Source of the DNA: Mycobacterium sp. URHD0025
GTDB taxonomy: Bacteria > Actinomycetota > Actinomycetes > Mycobacteriales > Mycobacteriaceae
Assembly (NCBI RefSeq): GCF_000426065.1
Contig: NZ_KE384491.1
Coordinates: 398,280 to 462,279 of the forward strand
Direction: 5' to 3'
Length of the DNA: 64,000 nucleotides
Position numbers and translations under genes: made by a program. Below, piece after piece: positions 43,940-52,740 of this stretch. The notes under the pieces were generated by a model. It had not been told where the DNA came from, searched no databases, and was given only the letters and a program-made list of their open reading frames with translations. Numbering within the stretch: the stretch's first letter is position 1; every line of letters starts with the position of its first letter.

Positions 43940-44971
43940 TCAGCCGAAGAACTCGGCGGCGTCGTCGTAACGGGACTGCGGTACCAGTTTGAGGTGGCGG
44001 GTCGCATCGGCCAGCGATACCCGGCCGATGTCCTGCCCCTGCAACGACACCATCATCCCGAACTCGCCGGCGTGCGCGGCATCGGCGGCATTCACGCCGA
44101 AGCGGGTGGCCAGCACCCGGTCGTACGCCGTCGGGGTTCCGCCGCGCTGGACATGGCCGAGCACGGTGACCCGGACGTCCTTCTTGATCCGTTTCTCCAC
44201 CTCGAGCGCCAATTGTTGCGCCACACCGGTGAACCTCTCGTGACCGAACTCGTCCATACCGCCCTGGCGCAGTTGCATGGTGCCCTCGGCCGGTTTCGCG
44301 CCCTCGGCCACCACGCAGATGAAGTGTGACGATCCGTGCTGGAACCGCTTCTTGACCAGCCGGCAGACATCCTCGACATCGAAGGGCTGCTCGGGGATCA
44401 GCGTCATATGCGCACCCGAGGCCAGCCCGGCGTTCAGCGCGATCCAGCCGGCATGGCGGCCCATCACCTCGACCAGCATGACGCGCTGGTGCGATTCGGC
44501 GGTGCTGTGCAGCCGGTCGATGGCTTCCGTCGCCACCTGCAGGGCCGTGTCGTGGCCGAACGTCACGTCAGTGCAGTCGATGTCGTTGTCGATGGTCTTC
44601 GGCACCCCGACCACCGGAACGTTCTCCTCGGACAACCAGTGCGCGGCGGTCAAGGTGCCCTCGCCGCCGATCGGGATCAACACGTCGATCCCGTTGTCTT
44701 CGAGTGTCTGCTTGATCTGGTCGAGCCCGGCCCGCAGCTTGTCCGGGTTGACCCGCGCGGTGCCCAACATGGTGCCGCCCTTGGCCAGCAGCCGGTCATT
44801 GCGATCGTCGTTGGCCAGCTGGATACGACGGTCCTCCAGCAGGCCACGCCAGCCGTCGAGAAATCCGACGACGGAGGATCCGTAGCGCTGGTCGCAGGTA
44901 CGCACCACCGCCCGGATCACCGCGTTCAGGCCAGGACAATCACCGCCGCCGGTGAGAACTCCGATGCGCAT
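43940..44971 (-). CDS. pfkA: 6-phosphofructokinase PfkA
   Basis: Glycolytic enzyme of 343 residues that phosphorylates fructose 6-phosphate. Motifs: LTGGGDCPGLNAVIR (6-20), IGGEGTL (101-107), PKTIDNDIDCTD (124-135), MGRHAGWIAL. The residue after the acidic one in GGEGT is Gly (E. coli position 104), which goes with ATP rather than pyrophosphate, while Lys in PKTIDND (E. coli 124) is of the actinobacterial group III type. ATG at 44971; a GTG/ATG slightly upstream is possible. It lies 55 nt downstream of gatA on the same strand. Confidence 0.96.
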   Translation of the reverse strand: MRIGVLTGGGDCPGLNAVIRAVVRTCDQRYGSSVVGFLDGWRGLLEDRRIQLANDDRNDRLLAKGGTMLGTARVNPDKLRAGLDQIKQTLEDNGIDVLIPIGGEGTLTAAHWLSEENVPVVGVPKTIDNDIDCTDVTFGHDTALQVATEAIDRLHSTAESHQRVMLVEVMGRHAGWIALNAGLASGAHMTLIPEQPFDVEDVCRLVKKRFQHGSSHFICVVAEGAKPAEGTMQLRQGGMDEFGHERFTGVAQQLALEVEKRIKKDVRVTVLGHVQRGGTPTAYDRVLATRFGVNAADAAHAGEFGMMVSLQGQDIGRVSLADATRHLKLVPQSRYDDAAEFFG

Positions 44972-45026
44972 GCGCACCATCTTGCCCCGCCGGACACAAC
45001 CGTGCCGTGGTTGAGGGCGTGCCGGG

Positions 45027-46517
45027 TTACAACGCGCTGGGCAGTGGGCCGCGGGCAGCCTCGTAGGCAGCGCCCACGCGGTACAGCCGATCGTCTGCCA
45101 GTGCAGGCGCCATGATCTGCAGACCGACGGGCAGACCGTCGTCGGGCGAGAGGCCCGAGGGCACCGACATGCCGCAGTGCCCGGCCAGGTTCAGCGGCAG
45201 GGTGCACAGGTCGAACAGATACATGGCCAGCGGGTCATCGACCTTCTCGCCCAACCGGAACGCCGTGGTCGGTGTGGCCGGAGATACCAGGACGTCCACA
45301 TTCTGGTAGGCCTGCTCGAGGTCGCGGGCGATCAGCGTCCGGACCTTCTGCGCCTGGTTGTAGTAGGCGTCGTAGTAGCCGGCGGACAGGGCGTAGGTGC
45401 CGATCATGATCCGGCGCTTGACCTCGGGCCCGAACCCGGCGGCGCGGGTCAACGCCATGACTTCCTCGGCGCTGTGCGTGCCGTCGTCGCCGACGCGCAG
45501 GCCGAACCGCATCGCGTCGAAGCGCGCCAGGTTGCTCGACACCTCGGACGGCAGGATCAGGTAGTACGCGTCCATCGCATGGTCGAAGTGCGGACAGTCG
45601 ACCTCGGTGACCTCCGCCCCGAGCGCGGTGAGCTGAGCGACGGCGGCATTGAACGACTCCAGCACGCCGGGCTGGTATCCCTCTCCGCGCAGCTGCTTGA
45701 CGACACCGACCCGGACGCCCTTGAGATCGCCCGCCGCACCGGCCCGCGCCGCACCGACCACATCGGGCACCGGGGCGTCGACGGAGGTGGAGTCACGCGA
45801 GTCATGACCGGCGATCACCTGGTGCAGCAGCGCGGTGTCCAGCACCGTGCGGGCGCACGGACCACCCTGATCAAGGGAGGACGCGCAGGCGATCAGGCCG
45901 TAGCGCGACACCGTGCCGTATGTCGGCTTCACCCCGACGGTCGCGGTGAGCGCGGCGGGCTGACGGATCGACCCGCCGGTGTCCGTGCCGATGGCCAGCG
46001 GCGCCTGATAGGCGGCGAGCGCCGCAGCGCTACCGCCGCCCGAACCTCCGGGGACCCGCTCGGTGTTCCACGGGTTATGGGTCGGGCCGTAGGCCGAATT
46101 CTCGGTCGACGACCCCATGGCGAATTCGTCCATGTTGGTCTTGCCGAGAATCGGGATGCCCGCGGCGCGCAGCCGGGTGGTCACCGTCGCGTCGTACGGC
46201 GCACGCCAACCCTCGAGGATCTTGGATCCCGCGGTCGTCGGCATGTCGGTGGCGGTGAACACGTCCTTGAGCGCGAGCGGCACCCCCGCCAACGGCGAGG
46301 GCAGCGTCTCACCGGCGGCCACGGCGGCGTCGATACGGGCCGCCGCGGCGAGCGCCGAATCCGCCGCCACGTGCAGGAAGGCATGGAAACGGTCGTCGGT
46401 CTCCGCGATCTGGTCCAGGTGGGCCTGGGTCACCTCGGTCGAGGAGACCTCTTTGGCCGCGATCTGTGCACCCAGTGTCGCCGCGTCGCGGCGGGTCAGC
46501 TCACTCATGCCCGTCAT
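45027..46517 (-). CDS. gatA: Aspartyl/glutamyl-tRNA amidotransferase subunit A
   Basis: Glutaminase/amidase subunit of GatCAB, 496 residues. The amidase-signature triad is complete: Lys in PLALKDVFTA (about 83), cis-Ser in IGTDTGGSIRQPA (about 177) and nucleophile Ser in GGSGGGSAAAL/TDTGGS region. It produces ammonia from glutamine for tRNA-bound Glu or Asp. Start ATG 46517 overlaps the gatC stop by 4 nt; ATG 46508 (MSELTRRDA) is an alternative. Works with gatC upstream and gatB about 2.4 kb away. Confidence 0.97.
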   Translation of the reverse strand: MTGMSELTRRDAATLGAQIAAKEVSSTEVTQAHLDQIAETDDRFHAFLHVAADSALAAAARIDAAVAAGETLPSPLAGVPLALKDVFTATDMPTTAGSKILEGWRAPYDATVTTRLRAAGIPILGKTNMDEFAMGSSTENSAYGPTHNPWNTERVPGGSGGGSAAALAAYQAPLAIGTDTGGSIRQPAALTATVGVKPTYGTVSRYGLIACASSLDQGGPCARTVLDTALLHQVIAGHDSRDSTSVDAPVPDVVGAARAGAAGDLKGVRVGVVKQLRGEGYQPGVLESFNAAVAQLTALGAEVTEVDCPHFDHAMDAYYLILPSEVSSNLARFDAMRFGLRVGDDGTHSAEEVMALTRAAGFGPEVKRRIMIGTYALSAGYYDAYYNQAQKVRTLIARDLEQAYQNVDVLVSPATPTTAFRLGEKVDDPLAMYLFDLCTLPLNLAGHCGMSVPSGLSPDDGLPVGLQIMAPALADDRLYRVGAAYEAARGPLPSAL

Positions 46518-46813
46518 TCACCCTCTCCGAGAATCCGCGGCACGGCGAAGCGCCCGTCTTCGGCGCGCGGCGCGGCGGCCAGCGCTTCCTCCTGCGTCAG
46601 GCACGGCTGGACGACGTCGGGCCGGCTGACGTTGACATCCTTCAGGGGGTTGTCTGTGGGCTCCACACCGGTGACGTCGACGGACTGGATCTGGCTGACG
46701 TGGCCGAGGATGGCATCCAGCTGGCCGGCGTAACTGTCCAGTTCGTCGTCGGTCAGCGCCAGGCGCGCCAGACGCGCCAGATGGGCTACCTCGTCTCGGG
46801 AGATCTTCGACAC
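46514..46813 (-). CDS. gatC: Aspartyl/glutamyl-tRNA amidotransferase subunit C
   Basis: Small assembly subunit of 99 residues that wraps around GatA and bridges to GatB. N-terminal EVAHLARLARLALTDDELD (about 7-25) and the later VEPTDNPLKDVNVSRPDVV are family-typical. GTG at 46813 has no Shine-Dalgarno; TAGGCT (46827-46822) stands 8 nt upstream, so the leader is at most one or two bases. First gene of gatC-gatA(-pfkA), coupled to gatA by a 4-nt overlap. Confidence 0.95.
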   Translation of the reverse strand: MSKISRDEVAHLARLARLALTDDELDSYAGQLDAILGHVSQIQSVDVTGVEPTDNPLKDVNVSRPDVVQPCLTQEEALAAAPRAEDGRFAVPRILGEGE

Positions 46814-46916
46814 GACAAAGCAGCCTAGTCAAGCCACCAAACCGGGCTCCCCTCGGCAGTACTGCGGGCGGGTCACCGGCATGCCCCAGCCTGCCCGCTG
46901 TGCGAAGGTGATGCGC

Positions 46917-47576
46917 GTGTCTTCGTATCTGCTGCGGGTCCAGCTAGAGGACCGACCAGGCAGCCTCGGCTCACTCGCCGTTGCGCTCGGCTCGGTCGGT
47001 GCCGACATCCTGTCGCTCGACGTGGTCGAGCGCGGAACCGGCTACGCGATCGACGATCTGGTCGTCGACCTGCCGCAGGGCTCCATGCCGGACACCTTGA
47101 TCACCGCCGCCGAGAACCTCTCCGGCGTCTACGTCGACAGCATCCGTCCCCACATCGGCCTGCTGGAAGCGCATCGCGAACTCGAGTTGATCGACCATGT
47201 TGCGGCCGCACGCGCCAAGGCCGATCGGCTGCGCGTGCTCGCAGAAGAGGCGCCCCGGGTTCTGCGTGTCAGCTGGTGCGTCGTGGTCCGCGCCACCGAA
47301 ACCGGCGTGGAACGCATCGCCGGGAGCCATGGCGCGCCCGAGACGCAGGCCACGTCGGCGCCGTGGTTGCCGCTGGAACGGGCGGCCGCGCTCGACGCCA
47401 CCGAGGACTGGGTGCCGCAGGTGTGGCGCGACATGGACACCACCCTGGCCGCCGCGCCACTGGGCGATCACCACACCGCGGTCATGCTCGGCCGTCCCGG
47501 CGGTCCGGGATTCCGGCCTTCGGAAGTGGCCCGGCTCGGCTACCTGGCCGGGATCGTCGCCACCATCCTGCGCTGA
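46917..47576 (+). CDS. ACT-domain protein of unknown function
   Basis: Protein of 219 residues. The N-terminal ACT domain (about 1-70; YLLRVQLEDRPGSLGSLAVAL) is the small-molecule-binding fold used for amino-acid sensing; the C-terminal part (about 90-219) resembles a degenerate GAF-like domain. GTG 46917 has AAGG 8 nt upstream and gives the same N-terminus as the Rv3013-type homologue next to ligA in mycobacteria. Probably a ligand-responsive regulator of an enzyme or transporter; partner unknown. Convergent with ligA. Confidence 0.83.
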   Translation: MSSYLLRVQLEDRPGSLGSLAVALGSVGADILSLDVVERGTGYAIDDLVVDLPQGSMPDTLITAAENLSGVYVDSIRPHIGLLEAHRELELIDHVAAARAKADRLRVLAEEAPRVLRVSWCVVVRATETGVERIAGSHGAPETQATSAPWLPLERAAALDATEDWVPQVWRDMDTTLAAAPLGDHHTAVMLGRPGGPGFRPSEVARLGYLAGIVATILR

Positions 47577-47586
47577 GACACCGCGG

Positions 47587-49689
47587 TCACCCCTCGTCGG
47601 TGGTGGCCTCTTCCGGTGCGGTCTGCGGTCCCTCTGCCAGCAAGGTCCGGAAGCCGTCCTCGTCGAGGATCGGGACCCCGAGTTCCACGGCCTTGTCGTA
47701 CTTGGACCCCGGCGCATCCCCCGCGACCACGTACGCGGTTTTCTTGGAGACGGAGCTGGCCGCCTTGCCGCCGCGGCTGATGATGGCCTCCTTGGCCTCG
47801 TCGCGGGAGAAGCCGGGCAGGGACCCGGTCACCACGATCGACAGGCCCTCCAGGGTGCGTTCGATGCTGGCGTCGCGCTCGTCGGCCATCCTGACTCCGG
47901 CGGCGCGCCATTTGTCGACGATGGCGCGGTGCCAGTCGACACTGAACCAGTCGACGACCGCCGCGGCGATGGTCGGGCCCACCCCTTCGACCGCGGCAAG
48001 CTGCTCCTCGCCGGCCGCGATGATGGCGTCCAGGCTGGCGAACTCGGTGGCCAGCGCACGCGCGGCGGTGGGGCCGACGTGGCGGATCGACAACGCCACC
48101 AGCACCCGCCACAGCGGCTGGGCCTTGGCCTTGTCCAGATTGGCCAGCAACCGCTTGCCGTTGGCCGACAGCTCGCCGGCCTTGGTGGTGAACAGTTCGG
48201 TGCGCAACAACTGCTCGGCGGTCAGGGTGAACAGGTCTCCCTCGTCGGCGATCACCCCGGCCTGCAGCAGCGCGGTGGCCGCCTCATAGCCCAGCCCCTC
48301 GATGTCGAACGCGCCCCGGCCCGCGACGTGAAACACCCTCTCCCGCAACTGCGCTGGGCAACTGCGGGTGTTGGGGCAGCGGATGTCGGCGTCACCTTCC
48401 TTGGCGGGCGCCAGCACGGTGCCGCATTCGGGGCAGTTGGTCGGCATCACGAACGGACGCTCGGCCCCGTCGCGCAGATCGACCACAGGGCCGAGCACTT
48501 CGGGGATGACATCGCCGGCCTTGCGGATCACCACGGTGTCGCCGATCAGCACCCCCTTGCGCTGGACTTCCGTCGCGTTGTGCAGCGTCGCCAGGCCCAC
48601 GGTCGACCCGGCCACCTTGACCGGCTCCATGTAGGCGAACGGGGTCACCCGGCCCGTCCGCCCCACACTCACCCGGATGTCGAGCAGTTTCGTGGTGGCC
48701 TCTTCCGGCGGGTACTTGTAGGCCACGGCCCAGCGCGGTGCGCGCGAGGTCGCGCCGAGCCGGCGCTGCAGCGCCACCTCGTCCACCTTGACCACCAGGC
48801 CGTCGATCTCATGGTCGACGTCGTGGCGGTGTTCACCCCAGTAGGCGATCCGCTCGGCGACCGCCGCGACGTCGGACACCTTCGCGGTGTGCGAGGACAC
48901 CGGCAGGCCCCACTGGCCCAGTGCCCGGTAGGCGTCGTGCAACGACGTGAACGGGAGCCCCGTCGGGGTTTCTATGTGTCCGAGACCGTGGCAGATCATC
49001 CGCAACCGACGGCGCGCGGTGATCGCCGGATTCTTCTGCCGCAGCGAACCGGCCGCACTGTTGCGGGGGTTGGCGAACGGAGGTTTGCCCTCGGCGACCA
49101 ATCCGGCGTTGAGTTCCTCGAAGTCCGCGACCCGGAAGAACACCTCGCCGCGCACCTCCAGCACGTCGGGCACCGGAAACTCGTCGGAGGGCGTGAGCCG
49201 CTCGGGGATGTCGGAGATGGTGCGGGCGTTGAGCGTCACGTCCTCGCCGCTGCGGCCATCGCCGCGGGTCGCCGCCCGCACCAGCCGGCCTTTGCGGTAG
49301 ACGAGCGCCAACGCCACGCCGTCGATCTTCAGCTCGCACAGAAAGTGCGCGGCATTGCCCGTCTCCCCGCTGATCCGGGCCGCCCAGGCCGACAGCTCAT
49401 CGGAATCGAACACGTTGTCCAGGGACAACATCCGTTCCAGGTGCTCGGCCGGGGCGAATTCGGTCGAGAACCCGGCTCCGCCGACGAGCTGGGTCGGGGA
49501 ATCCGGCGTCCGTAGCTCCGGATGCTCCTCCTCGAGTGCCTGCAACTGCCGCAGCAGCACGTCGAAATCGGCGTCGGAGATGATCGGCGCATCTTTGACG
49601 TAGTACCGGAACTGATGGCCCCGCACCTCTTCTGCGAGTTCCTGCCAACGTCGTCGCAGGTCAGCGTCGTTAGTGTCGTTCGAGGTCAC
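47587..49689 (-). CDS. ligA: NAD-dependent DNA ligase LigA
   Basis: Essential replicative ligase, 700 residues, that seals nicks using NAD. Domain order: Ia NMN-binding (about 1-75; HQFRYYVKDAPIISDADFD), adenylation domain with catalytic Lys121 in ELKIDGVAL, OB-fold (about 330-405), Cys4 zinc finger CPECGT...CPNTRSCPAQ (about 415-440), helix-hairpin-helix (about 445-600) and C-terminal BRCT (about 610-690; IVVTGSLPGFSRDEA). GTG start at 49689 follows TAACCT by 6 nt, so it is probably leaderless. Complete. Confidence 0.98.
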   Translation of the reverse strand: MTSNDTNDADLRRRWQELAEEVRGHQFRYYVKDAPIISDADFDVLLRQLQALEEEHPELRTPDSPTQLVGGAGFSTEFAPAEHLERMLSLDNVFDSDELSAWAARISGETGNAAHFLCELKIDGVALALVYRKGRLVRAATRGDGRSGEDVTLNARTISDIPERLTPSDEFPVPDVLEVRGEVFFRVADFEELNAGLVAEGKPPFANPRNSAAGSLRQKNPAITARRRLRMICHGLGHIETPTGLPFTSLHDAYRALGQWGLPVSSHTAKVSDVAAVAERIAYWGEHRHDVDHEIDGLVVKVDEVALQRRLGATSRAPRWAVAYKYPPEEATTKLLDIRVSVGRTGRVTPFAYMEPVKVAGSTVGLATLHNATEVQRKGVLIGDTVVIRKAGDVIPEVLGPVVDLRDGAERPFVMPTNCPECGTVLAPAKEGDADIRCPNTRSCPAQLRERVFHVAGRGAFDIEGLGYEAATALLQAGVIADEGDLFTLTAEQLLRTELFTTKAGELSANGKRLLANLDKAKAQPLWRVLVALSIRHVGPTAARALATEFASLDAIIAAGEEQLAAVEGVGPTIAAAVVDWFSVDWHRAIVDKWRAAGVRMADERDASIERTLEGLSIVVTGSLPGFSRDEAKEAIISRGGKAASSVSKKTAYVVAGDAPGSKYDKAVELGVPILDEDGFRTLLAEGPQTAPEEATTDEG

Positions 49690-49695
49690 CCCCGC

Positions 49696-49701
49696 AGGTT
49701 A
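49696..49701 (-). promoter_or_regulatory. -10 element for leaderless ligA
   Basis: TAACCT on the minus strand, 6 nt before GTG 49689. Confidence 0.6.
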
Positions 49702-49849
49702 GTCCAGGGCCATGACAAGGGGCTCAGCCACCGGGCTCGGCCGACGCGGCCCGAGAACATCGCGATGCCGCCGTCGGGAGTCGTAGTCGTTGTGGCGATG
49801 GGCAATCCACCGGCCGGCTGTATCGGCCGTCGGGCACCGACCGCTCCAC

Positions 49850-49855
49850 TAATCT
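49850..49855 (+). promoter_or_regulatory. -10 element for a leaderless transcript (YjbR-like gene)
   Basis: TAATCT, 6 nt before ATG 49862, with a spacer (gacggc) one base different from that of lppZ (ggcggc). Confidence 0.65.
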
Positions 49856-49861
49856 GACGGC

Positions 49862-50263
49862 ATGCCGCACCCGATCATGTTCAGCGACGACGACCTGGGA
49901 CTGGCCGAACTCCGCACGGTGGCCCTGGGATTTCCCGGGGCTTTCGAAAAGATCTCGTGGGGCCGGCCTGTGTTCTGCGCGCCGAAGATGTTCGCGATGT
50001 ACGGCGGCAACGTCAAACCCGAGGGCCGCGGCGAGATGGTGCCCTATCCGCATTCGCTGCTGATCAAGGTCGACGAGAGCGACCGCCGGGCGCTCGAACA
50101 GGACAGCCGCTTCTTCTTCCCGGCCTACATGGGCCCGTTCGGCTGGCTGGGTCTGGACTTCACTGCGGCGAAGGTAGATTGGCCCGAGGTCCGCGAACTC
50201 ATCGACGCCTCGTTCCGTCTGGTTGCGTCGCGCCGGCTCATCAAACAACTCGACGAGAACTGA
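49862..50263 (+). CDS. MmcQ/YjbR-family protein
   Basis: Small protein of 133 residues of the MmcQ/YjbR family, a CyaY-like alpha/beta fold of uncertain function with proposed DNA-binding. Family features: ALGFPGAFEKISWGRPVF (about 22-39), LLIKVDESDRRALEQ and the C-terminal LIDASFRLVASRRL. Leaderless start supported by TAATCT. It is followed 12 nt later by an acyl-CoA synthetase, so both share a transcript, though no functional link is obvious. Confidence 0.83.
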   Translation: MPHPIMFSDDDLGLAELRTVALGFPGAFEKISWGRPVFCAPKMFAMYGGNVKPEGRGEMVPYPHSLLIKVDESDRRALEQDSRFFFPAYMGPFGWLGLDFTAAKVDWPEVRELIDASFRLVASRRLIKQLDEN

Positions 50264-50275
50264 ACGGAAGCAGCC

Positions 50276-51850
50276 ATGAGTTTCGCCAGCCCATTCCCCG
50301 ACGTCGAGCTGCCCACCGTCAGCGTCTACGACTACCTGTTCGCAGACATGTCTGCCAACGATGCAGGCCGGATCGCCATGGTGGACGCCAAATCCGGTAC
50401 CGAGACCAGCTATGGCGACCTGGTGCGCCGGATCGACGCGTTCGCCGGCGGCCTGGCCGCCCGCGGAATCGGTGTGGGTGATGTGGTGGCGCTGCTGTCG
50501 CCCAACAGTTCGGGTTTCGCGATCGCATTTCACGGCATCCTGCGCGCGGGAGCCACCGCCACCACCGTCAATGCGTTGTTCACCGCCCGCGACATCGCCA
50601 AGCAGCTCAAGGATTCGAAGGCCCGACTGCTGGTCACGGTCAGCGTGCTGCTGCCCCAGGCGCGCGAGGGGGCGGCAGCCGCAGGCCTCGCCGAGGATCA
50701 GGTGGTGGTGCTCGACGGTGACGGCCTCGGCGCCGAGGGCCCCGCACCGGAGGTGAGCTTCGATCCGGCCACTCATCTGGCCGCACTCCCCTACAGCTCG
50801 GGAACCACGGCGAATCCCAAGGGCGTCATGCTCACCCACGCCAACCTGACGGCCAATGTCGCACAGATCCGGCCGCTGCAGGGCCTGACCGCCGATGACC
50901 GTTTGTTGGCCGTGCTGCCCTTCTTCCACATCTACGGCATGACGGTGCTGCTGAATGCCGCCCTGCACGCCCGCGCCCAGCTGGTCATCATGCCGTCGTT
51001 CGATCTCGGTGAATTCCTGGGCAACATCGCCGACCACCGGTGCACCTTCGTCTACATCGCCCCGCCGGTGGCCGTCGCCCTGGCCAAGCACCCACTGGTC
51101 GATTCCTATGACCTGTCCTCATTGCGATCCGTCCTGTCCGGCGCGGCGGCGCTCGATGCCGACCTGGGCCGCGCCGTGGCAGATCGGTTGGGTTGCACGG
51201 TTTCTCAGGGTTACGGCATGAGCGAGCTGAGCCCGGTCAGCCACATCACGCCGCACGACCGCGGACTGGCTTCGGTCGGCACGGTGGCGCCGCTGAACTC
51301 CTGCGGCTGGACCGTGCCCAACAGTGCCAGCAAGCTGGTCGATCCTGACACCGGGAACGAAATCGGGATCCCGGCAGAAGGTTTGAGTGAGACCGGTGAA
51401 CTGTGGTTCAAGGGCCCCAACGTGATGGCCGGCTACCTCGGCAACGAGGCGGCAACCCGGGAGACCATCGATGCCGACGGGTTCCTGCACACCGGAGATC
51501 TGGCCCAGGTCGATTCCCACGGCTGCGTCTACGTCGTCGACCGGCTCAAGGAACTCATCAAGTACAAGGGCTACCAGGTGCCGCCCGCCGAACTGGAGGC
51601 CGTGCTGCTGGGCCACCCAGGCGTCGCCGATGCCGCGGTGATCGGGGTGCAGGACGGCGAATCCGGCGAGGAAGTGCCGAAAGCCTTTGTGGTCAAACAA
51701 CCTTCGTCGGAGTTGAGCGCCGACGAGGTGATGGCGTTCGTCGCAGGCCAGGTGGCGCCCTACAAAAAGGTGCGCCAGGTCGAGTTCATCGACGCGATTC
51801 CCAAATCATCGGCCGGCAAGATCCTGCGCCGCGAACTGCGCGGCAGATAG
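50276..51850 (+). CDS. Acyl-CoA synthetase, 4-coumarate:CoA ligase-like
   Basis: ANL-superfamily ligase of 524 residues. P-loop is LPYSSGTTANPKGVMLTH (about 170-187); further motifs are LPFFHIYGMTV, GYGMSELSPVSH, DGFLHTGDLAQVD and the catalytic C-terminal Lys in SSAGKILRREL. The sequence is closest in style to plant 4-coumarate and luciferase-type ligases, which activate aryl or medium-chain acids. GGAAG lies upstream of ATG 50276. No beta-oxidation genes adjoin it; substrate unknown. Confidence 0.92.
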   Translation: MSFASPFPDVELPTVSVYDYLFADMSANDAGRIAMVDAKSGTETSYGDLVRRIDAFAGGLAARGIGVGDVVALLSPNSSGFAIAFHGILRAGATATTVNALFTARDIAKQLKDSKARLLVTVSVLLPQAREGAAAAGLAEDQVVVLDGDGLGAEGPAPEVSFDPATHLAALPYSSGTTANPKGVMLTHANLTANVAQIRPLQGLTADDRLLAVLPFFHIYGMTVLLNAALHARAQLVIMPSFDLGEFLGNIADHRCTFVYIAPPVAVALAKHPLVDSYDLSSLRSVLSGAAALDADLGRAVADRLGCTVSQGYGMSELSPVSHITPHDRGLASVGTVAPLNSCGWTVPNSASKLVDPDTGNEIGIPAEGLSETGELWFKGPNVMAGYLGNEAATRETIDADGFLHTGDLAQVDSHGCVYVVDRLKELIKYKGYQVPPAELEAVLLGHPGVADAAVIGVQDGESGEEVPKAFVVKQPSSELSADEVMAFVAGQVAPYKKVRQVEFIDAIPKSSAGKILRRELRGR

Positions 51851-51858
51851 CCGCCCGT

Positions 51859-52182
51859 TCAGTCTTCGACGTAGGCCCGCAAGCGGTCAATCGCACCGTC
51901 CCAGCGGCGCGACAGTGCCGTCAGGTAGTCGCCTGCCTGTACCAGCGGCTCGGGCTCGATCCGCCAGATGCGTTCCCGGCCCTTGCGATCACTGGTCACC
52001 AACCCCACGGCCTCCAGTAGCAGCAGGTGCTTGGTCGCGGCTTGACGCGTCACCGGAATCACCTGCGTCAGTTGCACTGTCGAACACGGACCGCCCTCAC
52101 AGAGGCGGGTGACGATGCGCAACCGGTTGGGATCGCCGAGCGCGTCGAACAGCGAGGCGCGCTGGGCGACGGCGGCCGTCAC
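51859..52182 (-). CDS. ArsR-family transcriptional regulator
   Basis: Winged-helix repressor of 107 residues: FDALGDPNRLRIVTRLCE (about 12-29) and the recognition helix in PVTRQAATKHLLLLEAVGL. There is no metal-binding CxC box in the recognition helix, so it is not a classical arsenic sensor. Start overlaps the AHSA1 gene stop by 4 nt. ArsR-SRPBCC pairs of this type are widespread; the regulator is expected to bind the repeats at 52676 and 52723 in front of the operon. Confidence 0.9.
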   Translation of the reverse strand: MTAAVAQRASLFDALGDPNRLRIVTRLCEGGPCSTVQLTQVIPVTRQAATKHLLLLEAVGLVTSDRKGRERIWRIEPEPLVQAGDYLTALSRRWDGAIDRLRAYVED

Positions 52183-52673
52183 ACCGGCTCGCCGAGCGCG
52201 AGGTACTTGCGGACCATCTCGGCCTGGTGTGCCCAGCCCTCGCTGTTGGCGTCGAAGGCCGACTTCCGCCGCTCCGCGGGAATCGCGTCGAATCCGGATT
52301 CGACGATCCGGAGCAGCACCCCGCCGTCGGTCTCGGCCAGGGTGAACTCCACCAACGTGGTGGGTGCCTCCGGTTCGCGGTCGCCGGGTTCGACGGCGTA
52401 CGGGTGCCAGCGGAAGGCCAACCGGTGCGGCGGGTCGACCGCCACGACGTGCCAGGCGTCGGCTTCACCGGCGTAGGGCTCCTGCATGGCCGCGACCTCT
52501 TCATCGACCTCGGTCGGCGTGATCATTCCGTTGACCGTTTTCCCGGCGACGAACGGCCCGTCGAACCGGGCCCCGAACCAGCGGCCGAATTCCTCGGAAT
52601 CACTGATGGCCCGCCACACCCGCTCCAGCGACGCCTTGAGCAGGACTTCCTTTTCGATTCGATCTGTACTCAT
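52179..52673 (-). CDS. SRPBCC (AHSA1-like) domain protein
   Basis: START-like hydrophobic-pocket protein of 164 residues: VLLKASLERVWRAISDSEEFGRWFG at the N-terminus (about 9-33) and HPYAVEPGD...TLVEFTL in the middle, matching the activator-of-Hsp90-ATPase-like family in bacteria. ATG 52673 has AAAGG upstream; the ATG sits 3 nt from operator repeat 1. First gene of the pair with arsR, so expression is probably autoregulated. Ligand unknown. Confidence 0.88.
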   Translation of the reverse strand: MSTDRIEKEVLLKASLERVWRAISDSEEFGRWFGARFDGPFVAGKTVNGMITPTEVDEEVAAMQEPYAGEADAWHVVAVDPPHRLAFRWHPYAVEPGDREPEAPTTLVEFTLAETDGGVLLRIVESGFDAIPAERRKSAFDANSEGWAHQAEMVRKYLALGEPV

Positions 52674-52675
52674 AC

Positions 52676-52691
52676 GCAACCTTTCAGTTGC
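52676..52691. promoter_or_regulatory. Candidate ArsR operator 1
   Basis: GCAACCTTTCAGTTGC is an inverted repeat with 5-bp arms, immediately upstream of the AHSA1 start and overlapping its ribosome site. Confidence 0.5.
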
Positions 52692-52722
52692 CCATCAGCC
52701 TAGAACTCGCCAGGGCTCAAGC

Positions 52723-52738
52723 GCAACCTTTTGGTTGC
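52723..52738. promoter_or_regulatory. Candidate ArsR operator 2
   Basis: GCAACCTTTTGGTTGC, arms of 6 bp, matches operator 1 at 14 of 16 positions. It overlaps the -35-like TTGCGC of a promoter whose -10 TAGGCT is at 52702-52697 (18-bp spacing), so the two sites bracket the promoter. Confidence 0.55.
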
Positions 52739-52740
52739 TA

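Noticed and set aside
45177..46733. 518-codon plus-strand frame opposite gatA
   Set aside because: Shadow of the amidase gene, Arg/Gly-rich with no domain.
47197..49515. 772-codon plus-strand frame opposite ligA
   Set aside because: Antisense shadow of LigA; begins inside the ACT-protein gene and shows no protein-family motifs.
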